From the NCBI GenBank assembly GCA_902558095.1, contig CACECP010000004.1, forward strand, positions 28,874 to 92,873: a DNA stretch of 64,000 nt. The letters are read 5' to 3'. The DNA comes from an uncultured SAR86 cluster bacterium (lineage in GTDB: Bacteria > Pseudomonadota > Gammaproteobacteria > Magnimaribacterales > D2472). The stretch's first letter is position 1, and each line of letters opens with the position of its first letter. The position numbers and the translations under genes are program-made. A model generated the notes under the pieces. The model ran no database searches and had not been told where the DNA came from. It worked only from the letters and a program-made list of their open reading frames with translations. Below, piece after piece: positions 38,839 to 49,638 of the stretch.

Positions 38839-39368
38839 ATTAATGAACTTAGTGATTTAAGAATATCAGATAAAAAACTTTCTAGAAGGTTTATAAGTAT
38901 TAAAACAAATATTGGTGAAAAATCCAGACCGCCTGCAGAAGGAATATATCTTCTTACTGGAGCAAGTGACTTATGCGATATCTCTTCAATTATCTGTATG
39001 AAAGCGTTTGATTTATTTGGCGAAACCCAGCTCAATATGACTCCTCCAATTACACCAAAAAAAATTATTCTTAGCATTATCATAAATGTTATAACCACAG
39101 CTGCTCCAATTAAAACAAGAATCTCATATTTCCCATCAGCTGAGATAACCAAAGAAGACACTTTTAAAACTATCGCAATGATAAATATATTAATGATTTG
39201 ATTTGGAAAAATTCCTAGGACTTTAGATATAGGCTTATAAATTTTAAGAAAAATAGTAACAATCGGGTTGAAATAGTTAACTTTAAATAAATTAAATACT
39301 AATAAAAAAACAAAAAAGTAATTAGTAATATCCAATAAAATGACAGCTATTTCTAAGTTAGAATTCAT
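38835..39368 (-). CDS. yggT: YggT family membrane protein
   Basis: Two YggT repeats, WVSPN...; start refined to MNSNLEI. Confidence 0.8.
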   Translation of the reverse strand: MNSNLEIAVILLDITNYFFVFLLVFNLFKVNYFNPIVTIFLKIYKPISKVLGIFPNQIINIFIIAIVLKVSSLVISADGKYEILVLIGAAVVITFMIMLRIIFFGVIGGVILSWVSPNKSNAFIQIIEEISHKSLAPVRRYIPSAGGLDFSPIFVLILINLLESFLSDILKSLSSLI

Positions 39369-40149
39369 TTGATATTTCTTTTGATCTTTGAATGGCTGCA
39401 TTTATGCCGTCTTCAAAAGACTTATTTAACTTCAGTGATTTAAAAGAATTTAATCCAGCCTCGGTTGTACCTCTTTTTGATGCAACTGTTGCAATTAACT
39501 CATCAAGATCTTGATTATGTTCAATTGACGACCCTACACCCTTTATAAGATTTACCATAACATCATTGACCATTTTTTGATCACTATGACATAAATACAT
39601 TAGTTTTTTTTGATAGGATTTTAGTAGATAAAAAAAGTAAGCTGGGCCGCTTCCAATCATTCCTGTGAAAACATCTATTTTATTTTCTTTATCTAGCTCC
39701 AAGACAATACCTACATTTTTAAAAAGTTTTTTGACTTTCTTAAGATTACCTTCTTTAAAAGTAGCATTAAATATTGCAGTTATCCCTAAATTAAATTTTG
39801 ATGATGTATTAGGCATTGCTCTCATGAATTGAATATCTTTATTAATTTTTAGATATTTCTTTGATTTAATACCTGCTACAAAACTTATAATTTTTGGACT
39901 TTTATAATTTGTAATTATTTCTTTATAAGCATTGAGTGCGTCTTTTGGTTTAACGGCAAGAATAAACAAATCTATTTTTTCTGAGCTGTAATTTTCAAAC
40001 TTTTTAACTCTTAATCTTTTTAATTTTTTTTGATTTTTGATGTTTCTATCAATATAAAAAATTTTATTTGTTTTGTAGCCAGACTTTATCAGGCCCTCAA
40101 TAATGGCTTGTGCAATGTTCCCACCTCCGTATAAAACAATATTTTTCAT
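39358..40149 (-). CDS. proC: Pyrroline-5-carboxylate reductase
   Basis: YGGGNIAQAIIEGLI, RAMPNTSS, SGPAYFFYLL, VASKRGTTEAGL. Confidence 0.9.
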   Translation of the reverse strand: MKNIVLYGGGNIAQAIIEGLIKSGYKTNKIFYIDRNIKNQKKLKRLRVKKFENYSSEKIDLFILAVKPKDALNAYKEIITNYKSPKIISFVAGIKSKKYLKINKDIQFMRAMPNTSSKFNLGITAIFNATFKEGNLKKVKKLFKNVGIVLELDKENKIDVFTGMIGSGPAYFFYLLKSYQKKLMYLCHSDQKMVNDVMVNLIKGVGSSIEHNQDLDELIATVASKRGTTEAGLNSFKSLKLNKSFEDGINAAIQRSKEISNEF

Positions 40150-40832
40150 AATCTTTTACCAAAAATTGATTCACCAACTCTTACCATTGTTGAACCGCTT
40201 ATAATTGCATTCTCAAAATCTGACGTTGTACCTAATGAAATACATCTTGCATTAGGATACAAGATTTGAAGTTTTTTGCTTAGGTCTGAAACTAATTTCA
40301 TTTCTTTCTTTTGCTCACTTTTGTCGTCGGTAAGTTTTGGGAGAGCCATTATGCCTTTTAAATTTATATTTTTCATACTTTCAATTAATTTAGCAACGTC
40401 CATTAGACTGTCTGGATTGCATCCACTTTTAGAATCTTCGGAAGATATATTTACTTGAATACATGCGTTAATTTTTTTTTGGATTAGTGCACATTCTGAA
40501 TTTAGCTTTCTAATTATTTTCTCTCTACTTAACGTATGCACCCAGTTAGCATTTTTGGCAATTATTTTTACTTTATTTGATTGTATTGGACCTATAAAGT
40601 GCCAAATTATATTTTTTTTGCGAATAATTGATGCCTTCTCTTGAAGTTCTTGAGCATAATTTTCACCAAAATTGTATACACCGTTTTCTATAGCTCCTTC
40701 TATCATTGAAATATCTTTTTTCTTTGATACAGCGATTAAAGTGATTTCATTATGATCTTTTTTGATTGCTTCGCACGCAGCATAAATTTTATTTTTAACA
40801 GTTAATATATTTTGCCCTATTTCTGCTTGCAT
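40146..40832 (-). CDS. yggS: YggS-family PLP homeostasis protein
   Basis: LIAVSKKKD, FGENYAQELQEK, WHFIGPIQSNK. Confidence 0.95.
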   Translation of the reverse strand: MQAEIGQNILTVKNKIYAACEAIKKDHNEITLIAVSKKKDISMIEGAIENGVYNFGENYAQELQEKASIIRKKNIIWHFIGPIQSNKVKIIAKNANWVHTLSREKIIRKLNSECALIQKKINACIQVNISSEDSKSGCNPDSLMDVAKLIESMKNINLKGIMALPKLTDDKSEQKKEMKLVSDLSKKLQILYPNARCISLGTTSDFENAIISGSTMVRVGESIFGKRL

Positions 40833-41350
40833 GTTGTTCTTAATAGAGGGTCAAAACCATTTTTTGTAATTTTTTCTTTAGAGTTATTTGCTGCAGATCG
40901 ATTTTCATATGGTCCTGAAATTACACTATGAAGCAATTTACCAGGACTTAGATTACTGTATACCTCATTAATAGAAATATTTTGAATTTCTGATTTAAGT
41001 ATTTCTTGTGCTTCAATTGCATATTTTTTATTTCCATAAGCCCCAATCTGAACAAAATACTCACACGATAGTAAATCTTTGACATATTCTTCTTCAATTA
41101 ATATACGATCTTCTAATAGAGATGAAGGAAAATCAATGATGATAGTATTCATTGCGCTTTTAGGCTTTATTGAAGCGACTTCGGTTTTAAAATAAAAGAA
41201 TGATATAAAAGCAAGAAAAAAAGCTAATGATAATAAATAAACTATAGTATTTTTTGAAATACTATTATCGTTAGATCTTTTTGAACCAAAAGCTTGTTTA
41301 TTTTTATTATTTCTTATCTTAGTCTTTTTTCTATTTGCAAAATCTTTCAT
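40817..41350 (-). CDS. SPOR-domain membrane protein
   Basis: Basic N-terminus, single TM, C-terminal YFVQIGAYGNKKYAIEAQEIL...ISGPYENRSAA. Confidence 0.75.
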   Translation of the reverse strand: MKDFANRKKTKIRNNKNKQAFGSKRSNDNSISKNTIVYLLSLAFFLAFISFFYFKTEVASIKPKSAMNTIIIDFPSSLLEDRILIEEEYVKDLLSCEYFVQIGAYGNKKYAIEAQEILKSEIQNISINEVYSNLSPGKLLHSVISGPYENRSAANNSKEKITKNGFDPLLRTTCKQK

Positions 41351-41354
41351 GTAA

Positions 41355-43097
41355 TCACATTTTTTGCATTGGTGATATACCAAGAATACCTAACCCATTA
41401 GAAATAACCTGCCTTAAAGCTGACAAACACAAAATTATAGACTGCATATTTTCTTTAGATTCAGAGAGAACATGATTATCGTTATAATAACTATGTAATA
41501 ATTGCGATAAGTCCCTTAAGTAAAAAATAATTATATGAGGCTGAAGCGTTCTTGCAGATTTATTAATAATATGTGGATATTTGCTTATCTCATGAATAAG
41601 AGAGTCACATTTTTTATAAAGATCTTTTTCAATCGCCTCGATATTAGTATCTAGCTTTGGGTACATTTCCTTATATTTTTGTTCCAATGAAAAAATTCGA
41701 GCATGGGCATATTGAATATAGTAAAAAATGTTTTCCTTGCTATCAGATTTAGCTAAATCTAAATCAAAATCTAGATGTTGATCAGCCTGCTTTGATAAGT
41801 AATAAAACCTTGCCGCATCAGATCCTATATCCTCTAGAAGCTCTCTAAGTGTAAAAAATTCTCCAGATCTTGTGGACATCTTGACTGATTTGCCATTTTT
41901 AAAAAGATTTGCAAATTGAACAAGTTTTACTATTAATTTTTCTTTTTTAGAACCAATTGCATCTATGGAGGCTTCAATTCTTTTTATGTAACCATGATGA
42001 TCGGCACCCCAGACATTAATTAAATCATCATATCCTCTGTCTATTTTATTTTTATGATATGCAACATCAGACGCAAAGTATGTTGCTCTACCATCTTCTC
42101 TTACTAGAACCCTATGCTTATCATCTCCAGCACTTTCGGTATCAAGCCATATAGCTCCATCTTTTTTATACGTCTTACCTTCTTTAGTTAGCTTTGTTAT
42201 TGATTTTGAAATTTCAGAAGATTCATTTTTTAGATCGCCAAGTGAAGATTCATAAAACCAATTATCAAAATAGACATTAAAATCTTCAAGATCATTTTTA
42301 ATTGATTCTATTATGCTATTTAAAGAAAAGGTTTTAACAGAACTCCAGATGCTCTCGTCTAATTCTTTTAGTTTAAGTATGATTTGATCCATCTCTTCTT
42401 CTGGATCTGATGATAAATCTTTATCTATAAAGTCTATATCACCATATTCAATCTTATTCTTAGAGATAAACTCTCTACCAATAGAGTCAATGTAATCACC
42501 TTTATAAGCTTTTTGTGGAAAGAAGTTGTTAATCTTATTTTGAATTACTCTTAAGATTACACTTGCAGTCAAGATATCAATTTGCCTACCCGCATCATTT
42601 ATATAATATTCTTTTTCCACAAAAGATCCGGTGGCTTTTAAAATTCTTCCAATTGCATCACCATATGCTGCACCTCTTCCATGGCCAACATGAAGAGGGC
42701 CTGTGGGATTAGCAGATACAAATTCAATCTGAACTTTTCTACCAGCTCCAATATTTGATTCCCCAAAACTTTTATTTTCTTTAATAATTTTATTAAGGAC
42801 TGACACAAATTCTTTTTTATGAAGAGTTATATTAACGAACCCAGGTCCAGCTATTTGTACATCTTTAAAAATATCCAAATCATCTAAATTATCTTTAAGT
42901 TCTTTAGCAAGCTCTTTTGGATTAAGTTTTAGGACACTAGCAGCAATCATGCATACATTTGTTGTTAAGTGACCCTTATCTAAGTCTTCAGAAATAGAAG
43001 TAGAAAATTTGTTTAATATAATCTGAACAGAATCTTTGCTGATGCCATCTATTGAAGAAATGAAAAGATCTATTCTTTTATTTATAGTTTCAATCAA
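41355..43097 (-). CDS. argS: Arginyl-tRNA synthetase
   Basis: SANPTGPLHVGHGRGAAYGD, KMSTRSG (KMSKS-like). Confidence 0.95.
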   Translation of the reverse strand: MIETINKRIDLFISSIDGISKDSVQIILNKFSTSISEDLDKGHLTTNVCMIAASVLKLNPKELAKELKDNLDDLDIFKDVQIAGPGFVNITLHKKEFVSVLNKIIKENKSFGESNIGAGRKVQIEFVSANPTGPLHVGHGRGAAYGDAIGRILKATGSFVEKEYYINDAGRQIDILTASVILRVIQNKINNFFPQKAYKGDYIDSIGREFISKNKIEYGDIDFIDKDLSSDPEEEMDQIILKLKELDESIWSSVKTFSLNSIIESIKNDLEDFNVYFDNWFYESSLGDLKNESSEISKSITKLTKEGKTYKKDGAIWLDTESAGDDKHRVLVREDGRATYFASDVAYHKNKIDRGYDDLINVWGADHHGYIKRIEASIDAIGSKKEKLIVKLVQFANLFKNGKSVKMSTRSGEFFTLRELLEDIGSDAARFYYLSKQADQHLDFDLDLAKSDSKENIFYYIQYAHARIFSLEQKYKEMYPKLDTNIEAIEKDLYKKCDSLIHEISKYPHIINKSARTLQPHIIIFYLRDLSQLLHSYYNDNHVLSESKENMQSIILCLSALRQVISNGLGILGISPMQKM

Positions 43098-43660
43098 GCC
43101 TTTGCTCTCCCAACATATGTCATATTTCTTGTGTCTACCTTTACTAGCTCACCCTCGTTAACAAATAATGGGACTTGAATCTCAACATTGGTTTGAAGGG
43201 TAGCATTTTTAGTTGCTCCTGAAACAGTATCTCCTTTTACACCAGGCTCGGCATTAATAATTTTTAACTCAACAATTAAAGGCGGATTTACAGAAATAGG
43301 TGCGCCATTCCATAAGACTATTTCACAAATTTCTTGACCTACTAACCATTTTTTTGCATCACCCATTTGAGCCGAGCTAACCTCTATTTGATCAAATGTA
43401 TCTTTGTCCATAAAATGCCATGAATCATTATCATGGTATAGAAATTCCATTTCTGAGTGATTAACATCTGCTGCTTCTACACTTTCTCCAGATTTAAAAG
43501 TTTTGTCATTTGTATTTCCAGTTAAAAGATTTTTATATTTAACCCTCATTACTGCCTGCCCCTTTCCAGGTTTATGAAATTCATGTTCTACTATAGAGCA
43601 AGGAGCATTATCAATTATTAACTTTGTTCCATTTTTAAATTGGTTAGTTGAAATTTTCAT
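43094..43660 (-). CDS. efp: Elongation factor P
   Basis: EHEFHKPGKGQAVMRVKYKNLLTG. Confidence 0.95.
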   Translation of the reverse strand: MKISTNQFKNGTKLIIDNAPCSIVEHEFHKPGKGQAVMRVKYKNLLTGNTNDKTFKSGESVEAADVNHSEMEFLYHDNDSWHFMDKDTFDQIEVSSAQMGDAKKWLVGQEICEIVLWNGAPISVNPPLIVELKIINAEPGVKGDTVSGATKNATLQTNVEIQVPLFVNEGELVKVDTRNMTYVGRAKA

Positions 43661-43702
43661 AATAAATATATTTTTATGTTATTTTAATAGCGAGGTATCC
43701 AA

Positions 43703-45517
43703 ATGAAAAATTTTTTATTTTTAACTTTAATATGCATAATTGTAACTTCTTGCGCCCAGAGTAGCGAACAAAGCGATCAAAACGAAGACTTAGATAAGTT
43801 TTTAGCATTGGTTGAAGAAGAAAATAAAAAAGATGGTCCTGTAATTTATTCAGCTTCTTGGATAAGCTCAAATTTTATTACTTATGATTCTCAAAAAGTA
43901 ATCGCAGACTATGGAACAAGATATACTTTGAAATCTCTTGAGCGCTCAAGACAGGCTTCTGCTTTTGATGACTTAAAAACAACATCAGAAAATCGTAGAA
44001 TGTTAAATATTCTCAAGAGTTCTTTTGTGATGCCCCCTCCACTAGATGAAGATCTTGCCGCTGAATTATCTGAGATATCTACAGGATTAGAGGCTATGTA
44101 TGGTGCGGGTGAGCACTGCTTCGAAGATGGCTCTTGTTATGATTTAGAAGCATTTGAATCAATTATCGATACCTCAAGAAATCCAGAAGAATTATTAAAA
44201 GCATGGAAAGGTTGGCATGAGATTGGCAAGCCCATGAAGCCTATGTACATGCGCATGGTTGAAATTGGAAACAAGGGCTCTAAAGATCTTGGATATGATG
44301 GACTAAGTGATTTATGGTTTAGTAAATATGATATGCCAGCAGAGGACTTTTTAAATGAAACTGATAGAGTGTGGGAGGAAGTCAAGCCTTTATATGATGC
44401 CCTCCATTGTCATGTAAGAGCTAAACTAAATGAACACTATGGTGATGAGGTTGTACCAGATGAAGGACCATTGCCAGTGCATTTATTAGGTAACATGTGG
44501 GGACAGTCTTGGTCAAATATATACGATTTAGTTTATACAGAACAATCTAAATCAAATTCTATTGATGTGACAAAAATAATTAATGATAAAGAAATTAATG
44601 AAATAGAAATGGTTGAATATGCTGAAGACTTTTTCATTTCTATAGGTTTTGAACCTCTACCTAGTACATTTTGGGAAAGATCGCTATTTATAAAACCAAG
44701 GGATAGGTCTGTAGTTTGCCATGCTTCAGCATGGAACCTAGATCCAGCAAACAATGATCTTAGAATAAAAATGTGTATACAAAGAAACGAAGAAGATTTT
44801 ATTACAATCCACCACGAGTTAGGTCATATTTTTTATTATCAAGCATATAACCACTTGCCAACCCTTTTTCAGGGAGGTGCTAATGATGGCTTTCATGAAG
44901 CATTTGGAGATCTGTTAACTCTATCTATAACTCCAGATTACTTAACTCAAATTGGTTTTATATCAGAAGAAGAAGCAAATATTGCAAAAGAAGATCCGAT
45001 TGGTTTGTTAATGAAACAGGCCTTAGAGGGTGTTGTTGTAGTACCTTGGGCATTAATGTTAGACAAATGGAGATCTGGTGTTTTTAATGGTGAAATAAAA
45101 GAAGAAGAACTTAATTCATCTTGGTGGAAATTAAGAAAACAATATCAAGGCATTAGTACAAATGAGCAAAGATCTGAAGAATACTTTGACCCGGGAGCAA
45201 AATATCACATACCAGGCAATACTCCTTATACAAGATATTATTTGGCAAGGATAATGCAATATCAATTTCATGAAGCATTATGTAATGAAGCTAAGTTTGA
45301 TGGACCACTTCATGAATGCTCAATATATGGAAACAAAGACGCAGGAGAAAAGATAATCTCTACCATGGCAATGGGTCAGAGTGCGCCATGGCAAGATGCT
45401 TTTGAAAACTTGACTGGCTCAAGACAATTAAGTGGAAATTCAATTTTAAATTATTACGCTCCTCTTAAAGATTGGTTAGACGAGCAAAACAAAGAAAGAA
45501 CTTGTGGGTGGAATTAA
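43703..45517 (+). CDS. M2 family peptidyl-dipeptidase (angiotensin-converting-enzyme-like) lipoprotein
   Basis: Lipobox VTSC; ITIHHELGHIFYYQAY (HEXXH), GANDGFHEAFGD, PGAKYHIPGNTPYTRYYLA. Confidence 0.9.
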   Translation: MKNFLFLTLICIIVTSCAQSSEQSDQNEDLDKFLALVEEENKKDGPVIYSASWISSNFITYDSQKVIADYGTRYTLKSLERSRQASAFDDLKTTSENRRMLNILKSSFVMPPPLDEDLAAELSEISTGLEAMYGAGEHCFEDGSCYDLEAFESIIDTSRNPEELLKAWKGWHEIGKPMKPMYMRMVEIGNKGSKDLGYDGLSDLWFSKYDMPAEDFLNETDRVWEEVKPLYDALHCHVRAKLNEHYGDEVVPDEGPLPVHLLGNMWGQSWSNIYDLVYTEQSKSNSIDVTKIINDKEINEIEMVEYAEDFFISIGFEPLPSTFWERSLFIKPRDRSVVCHASAWNLDPANNDLRIKMCIQRNEEDFITIHHELGHIFYYQAYNHLPTLFQGGANDGFHEAFGDLLTLSITPDYLTQIGFISEEEANIAKEDPIGLLMKQALEGVVVVPWALMLDKWRSGVFNGEIKEEELNSSWWKLRKQYQGISTNEQRSEEYFDPGAKYHIPGNTPYTRYYLARIMQYQFHEALCNEAKFDGPLHECSIYGNKDAGEKIISTMAMGQSAPWQDAFENLTGSRQLSGNSILNYYAPLKDWLDEQNKERTCGWN

Positions 45518-45519
45518 AT

Positions 45520-46374
45520 ATGAAAATAGTAATCAACTTATTAATATCGCTTATTGCTTTTGCTATAGCAATTTCAATAGCTTATGCAACTGGAATAGAA
45601 TTAGTATTTAGAGCAGTATTTCTAGCTTTTGCAATTCAATGGCTTGCATTTATACCTGCATATATTTTTCAAACAGAAAAATTTTATGATCTTACCGGAA
45701 GCCTTACTTACTTATCTGTAATTTGGTATTCATTAGTATATTCTTCTGAATATTTTACAAATCTCAATCAAGCAAATTTAGTGATAGTACTTTTAATAAC
45801 TTTTTGGGCATTAAGACTTGGCTCTTTTTTATTTATGAGGATACATAAAGATGGAGAAGATAAAAGATTTCGCACTATAAAACCATCTGCATCACAATTT
45901 TTTATGACATGGACTCTTCAGGGTCTATGGGTATCACTATGTACAATGTGTGCATTAACAGCTATTTCAACTGAAACTGGACTTATAGTTAACCCCGTAT
46001 TTTTCATCGGATTGATTTTGTTTATTTTTGGTTTTTTGCTAGAAATTATTGCAGATAAACAAAAATCAGAATTTCGTGCAATTCCTGAAAATAAAGAAAA
46101 ATTTATAACATCCGGTCTTTGGTCAAGATCAAGACATCCCAACTATTTTGGAGAAATTGTCTTATGGACTGGCATAGCAGTTATGTCATTTTCTTCATTG
46201 GAGGGACTTCAATACTTAACACTGATTTCTCCTATTTTTACATATATATTACTAGTTTATATAAGTGGAGTAAGAATGTTAGAAGGAAGAGGCGATGTTA
46301 AGTGGGGAGATAACGAAGATTACAAAAATTATAAGAAAAACACTCCAGTTTTGTTTTTAAAGCTAAGAAAATAA
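45520..46374 (+). CDS. DUF1295/steroid reductase-like membrane protein
   Basis: GLWSRSRHPNYFGEIVLWTGI; start refined to ATG at 45520. Confidence 0.85.
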   Translation: MKIVINLLISLIAFAIAISIAYATGIELVFRAVFLAFAIQWLAFIPAYIFQTEKFYDLTGSLTYLSVIWYSLVYSSEYFTNLNQANLVIVLLITFWALRLGSFLFMRIHKDGEDKRFRTIKPSASQFFMTWTLQGLWVSLCTMCALTAISTETGLIVNPVFFIGLILFIFGFLLEIIADKQKSEFRAIPENKEKFITSGLWSRSRHPNYFGEIVLWTGIAVMSFSSLEGLQYLTLISPIFTYILLVYISGVRMLEGRGDVKWGDNEDYKNYKKNTPVLFLKLRK

Positions 46375-46524
46375 AGGAGATTTAAAAAATCTTATAAAAA
46401 ATATACAATAAATAAAACAAAACTAGCTTTTTTTAATCTAAAAATGTGTGAAAAAAAAGGCTCAAAATATTTTATTTATTAAGCTGAGACTGTTAACATT
46501 ATCAGACTTTAGGGAGTACATATA

Positions 46525-47286
46525 ATGCTTAAATTAATAAAAGGCATCTCATTGCCTGCACTTTTTTGCTTCAGTACATTTGTTAGTGCAAATGAAATAG
46601 AAGTAAACATGGAAAACGTTTTGGAGGTCGGCAGAGAAAATCAAAAGCTTTCTGCAAATTCTCAAGACAGGATTGATCAAACTGAAAGACAAACAGATAA
46701 GATTGTTAATGAATATAAGGTTGTTTCAAAGCAAGTTGAAGGCCTTAAGTTATACAATGAACAAAAGAGAATTCAAATTCAAGCTCAGCTTGATCTTATG
46801 GATAAACTTGATAATCAGTTAACACAAGTTGTGGTTATTCAAAGACAGATTCCACCTCTAGCACAAAAAATGCTAGACACATTAGAAACATTTATATCTC
46901 TTGATACTCCATTTAGAAAAGAAGAAAGAAGAGAGCGGGTTGATTTAGTAAGATCTTCATTGGCTAAGCCTAAGGTAACAGCTTCAGAACAAGTAAGACA
47001 GGTATTAGAGGCTTACAACATTGAAGCGGAGTATGGTAGAAAAATTGATACTTATGAAGATGAGCTGTCAGACGGAACCGTAGTAAATATATTAGTAATT
47101 GGAAGAATAGGAATGTTCTATCAAACCAAAGATGAAAGAACTAGTGGTAGATGGAATAATGAAACTGGTGAATGGGAAGAACTATCTTCTAGTTACAGAA
47201 AGCCTATTAGAGATGCAATTAGAATTGCTAAGAAATTAGCTCCAACAGACATGCTAATGATGCCAGTTGTTAAAGGAGAGGTATAA
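46525..47286 (+). CDS. DUF3450 periplasmic protein of TonB2-type system
   Basis: Signal peptide, coiled coil, RREERRERVDLVRSSLAK-type sequence; first gene of the ExbB/ExbD/TonB operon. Confidence 0.8.
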   Translation: MLKLIKGISLPALFCFSTFVSANEIEVNMENVLEVGRENQKLSANSQDRIDQTERQTDKIVNEYKVVSKQVEGLKLYNEQKRIQIQAQLDLMDKLDNQLTQVVVIQRQIPPLAQKMLDTLETFISLDTPFRKEERRERVDLVRSSLAKPKVTASEQVRQVLEAYNIEAEYGRKIDTYEDELSDGTVVNILVIGRIGMFYQTKDERTSGRWNNETGEWEELSSSYRKPIRDAIRIAKKLAPTDMLMMPVVKGEV

Positions 47287-48674
47287 TGAAAAAGTATTTA
47301 TCAATATTATTTGTATTATCCCTAACCTTTAATGGGTTTGTTTTCGCTCAAGAGGAACAAGAAGAGGGTAATGAAATCTCAACAGTTGAGGCTTTATTAA
47401 ATCTTGTTAAACAAGGCAAAACACAAGAACAATCTGAAAACTCTAAAAGAGAAGCAAGATTTATGGCTAATAAAAATAAACAGGCAGAAATTCTTGCAGC
47501 AGAAAAAAGAGAATTAGCAAGACAGGAGAGAATCGCTGATCAACTTGAAGCAGAATATAAGAAAAATGAAGAAATCCTTAGAGTCAAGGAAGAGGCATAT
47601 CAAAAAGAACTTGGTTCTTTAGTTGAGCTATTTGGCCATCTTCAAAGTTCTGCTGGTGAAGCGGCTGTTCAGTTCTCAGGTTCACTTACAAGTGGCCAAT
47701 ATGGACAAGACAGAGTAGCTTTCTTAAATGATTTGACAACTAAAATGTCAGAAACAACAGAATTGCCATCTATAAGAGAAATCGAAGGCTTATGGTATGA
47801 ACTTCAAAGAGAAATGGTTGCCAGTGGACAAGTGGTTTCATATGAGACAACTGTTGTTGATGTTGATGGCGAATCATCACAATGTATGGTTACCAGAATA
47901 GGATTATTTAATGCTGTATGTGATGGCAAGTACTTAGAATATGCAGCAGCCTCTGGCCAATATGCATTTTTACCAAGACAACCGGCAGGACGTTATACAA
48001 AAACTGCTAAAAACATTGGCAATGCAGAAGTTGGCGAACAGATAAAATTTGGGGTAGATCCGACTGGCCCAACAGGAGGAAGTTTATTAGCTAATTTAAT
48101 ACAAACTCCATCTTTAGCAGAAAGAGCTGCTCAAGGAAGAGAGGTTGGTTATGCAATCATATTTGTAGGTTTAATTGGTATTATTCTAGCTTTTTGGAAG
48201 CTTTGGAGTTTATTCGTGCTTGGTAAAGCAGTAAAAGCTCAATCTGGTTCAAAGACACTTGATGTAAGAAATCCATTGGGAAGAGTCTTAAAAGTTGGTG
48301 AAGATAACTTCAAAAAAGACATTGATACATTAGAGCTTAAACTTGCTGAGGCAATCATGGCAGAAAGACCATCAATTGAGAGAGGAATTAGTGCGGTTAG
48401 AATTATTTCAGTAGTAGCGCCTCTAGCAGGTTTGCTTGGAACGGTGACAGGTATGATTGTGACTTTCCAAATGATTACTTTGTATGGAACTGGAGATCCT
48501 AAGTTAATGGCTGGTGGTATCTCACAGGCTCTTGTAACAACTGTACTAGGCTTGTTAGTTGCAATTCCTACTACATTATTGCATTCATTTGCTGCCTCTT
48601 CTGCTAAGGGTATTATTAATGTTCTTGAGGAACAAAGTACTGGACTCCTTGCTGAGCGTGCAGAAGGTAGTTAG
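47286..48674 (+). CDS. MotA/TolQ/ExbB proton-channel protein with long periplasmic N-terminal domain
   Basis: C-terminal VAPLAGLLGTVTGMIVTFQMITLYGTGDPKLMAGGISQALVTT. Confidence 0.9.
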   Translation: MKKYLSILFVLSLTFNGFVFAQEEQEEGNEISTVEALLNLVKQGKTQEQSENSKREARFMANKNKQAEILAAEKRELARQERIADQLEAEYKKNEEILRVKEEAYQKELGSLVELFGHLQSSAGEAAVQFSGSLTSGQYGQDRVAFLNDLTTKMSETTELPSIREIEGLWYELQREMVASGQVVSYETTVVDVDGESSQCMVTRIGLFNAVCDGKYLEYAAASGQYAFLPRQPAGRYTKTAKNIGNAEVGEQIKFGVDPTGPTGGSLLANLIQTPSLAERAAQGREVGYAIIFVGLIGIILAFWKLWSLFVLGKAVKAQSGSKTLDVRNPLGRVLKVGEDNFKKDIDTLELKLAEAIMAERPSIERGISAVRIISVVAPLAGLLGTVTGMIVTFQMITLYGTGDPKLMAGGISQALVTTVLGLLVAIPTTLLHSFAASSAKGIINVLEEQSTGLLAERAEGS

Positions 48675-48683
48675 TAACTAGCT

Positions 48684-49214
48684 ATGTGGTTCGCAATTAC
48701 TGAAGCCTTCTCTTCCATAAGAGATTTTATGGAAGCTGGTGGGAGTGTGCTGTGGTTAATTGCTATTTTAGTATTTTTTATGTGGGCTATGATATTTGAG
48801 AGAATTTGGTATTTCTCACATGGCCATGAGTTTTATATTCAAGATCTTGCAAGTCAATGGAATAATAGATCAGACAAAACTTCGTGGCATGCTTTACAAA
48901 TACGAGAAAAATTATTATCACAAGCAAAAGTTGCAATTAATCGTAACCTATCAATTATTCAGACATGTGTTGTCCTGGCACCTTTATTTGGACTTCTAGG
49001 AACAGTGACAGGAATGATAGAGGTTTTCCAAGTTATGGCTTTTAATGGTGGTGGAGATGCCAGATCTATGGCTGGAGGAGTTTCAAAAGCAACACTTCCT
49101 ACAATGGCAGGAATGGTTGTAGCTCTTTCAGGTGTTTTTGCTAGTATTTATTTAAATAGCGCATCAGATAGACATACTAATGATTTAAGAGAATTGATAA
49201 AAAGAGAACTATAG
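48684..49214 (+). CDS. exbB: ExbB-like proton channel protein
   Basis: LAPLFGLLGTVTGMIEVFQVMAFNGGGDARSMAGGVSKAT. Confidence 0.9.
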   Translation: MWFAITEAFSSIRDFMEAGGSVLWLIAILVFFMWAMIFERIWYFSHGHEFYIQDLASQWNNRSDKTSWHALQIREKLLSQAKVAINRNLSIIQTCVVLAPLFGLLGTVTGMIEVFQVMAFNGGGDARSMAGGVSKATLPTMAGMVVALSGVFASIYLNSASDRHTNDLRELIKREL

Positions 49215-49224
49215 GAGTAATTAG

Positions 49225-49635
49225 ATGAGAAGAAATGCTATAAGCACTGCGGTAAAAGATGAAGAAAGTGAAATAAATTTAACTCCAATGCTTGATGTAG
49301 TTTTCATCATGCTTATTTTCTTTATTGTGACTGCAAACTTTATTAAGGAACCAGGACTTGAAATTAATAGACCAGACTCTGATACAGCAGAAACTCAGGA
49401 AAATGCTGCAATTCTTATTGCTGTCGGTCCTACTGGAGAGGTTTGGATGGATGGTAGAAGAATAGATGTAAGACAGGTTAAGGCTAATGTTGTAAAAATG
49501 TTAGCAGATAACCCAAAAGGTTCTGTAGTTATCCAAGCTGATGAGAAAGCTGTTGCTGATACCATAATTAAAGTAATGGATGGTGCAAGAGAAGCTGGAG
49601 TATCTGCAATATCATTAGCATCAGAACCAAAATAA
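49225..49635 (+). CDS. exbD: ExbD/TolR-like protein
   Basis: INLTPMLDVVFIMLIFFIVTANF. Confidence 0.95.
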   Translation: MRRNAISTAVKDEESEINLTPMLDVVFIMLIFFIVTANFIKEPGLEINRPDSDTAETQENAAILIAVGPTGEVWMDGRRIDVRQVKANVVKMLADNPKGSVVIQADEKAVADTIIKVMDGAREAGVSAISLASEPK

Positions 49636-49638
49636 TTT

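Noticed and set aside
46375-46524. A-/T-rich intergenic stretch before the TonB operon as an intrinsic terminator or small RNA
   Set aside because: No convincing GC stem precedes the T-runs; ordinary promoter/leader DNA is sufficient.
47286-49214. Two adjacent ExbB-like genes as an unusual duplication
   Set aside because: This layout is the known TonB2-type operon with DUF3450, ExbB1-like, ExbB2, ExbD2, TonB2 and TPR partner.
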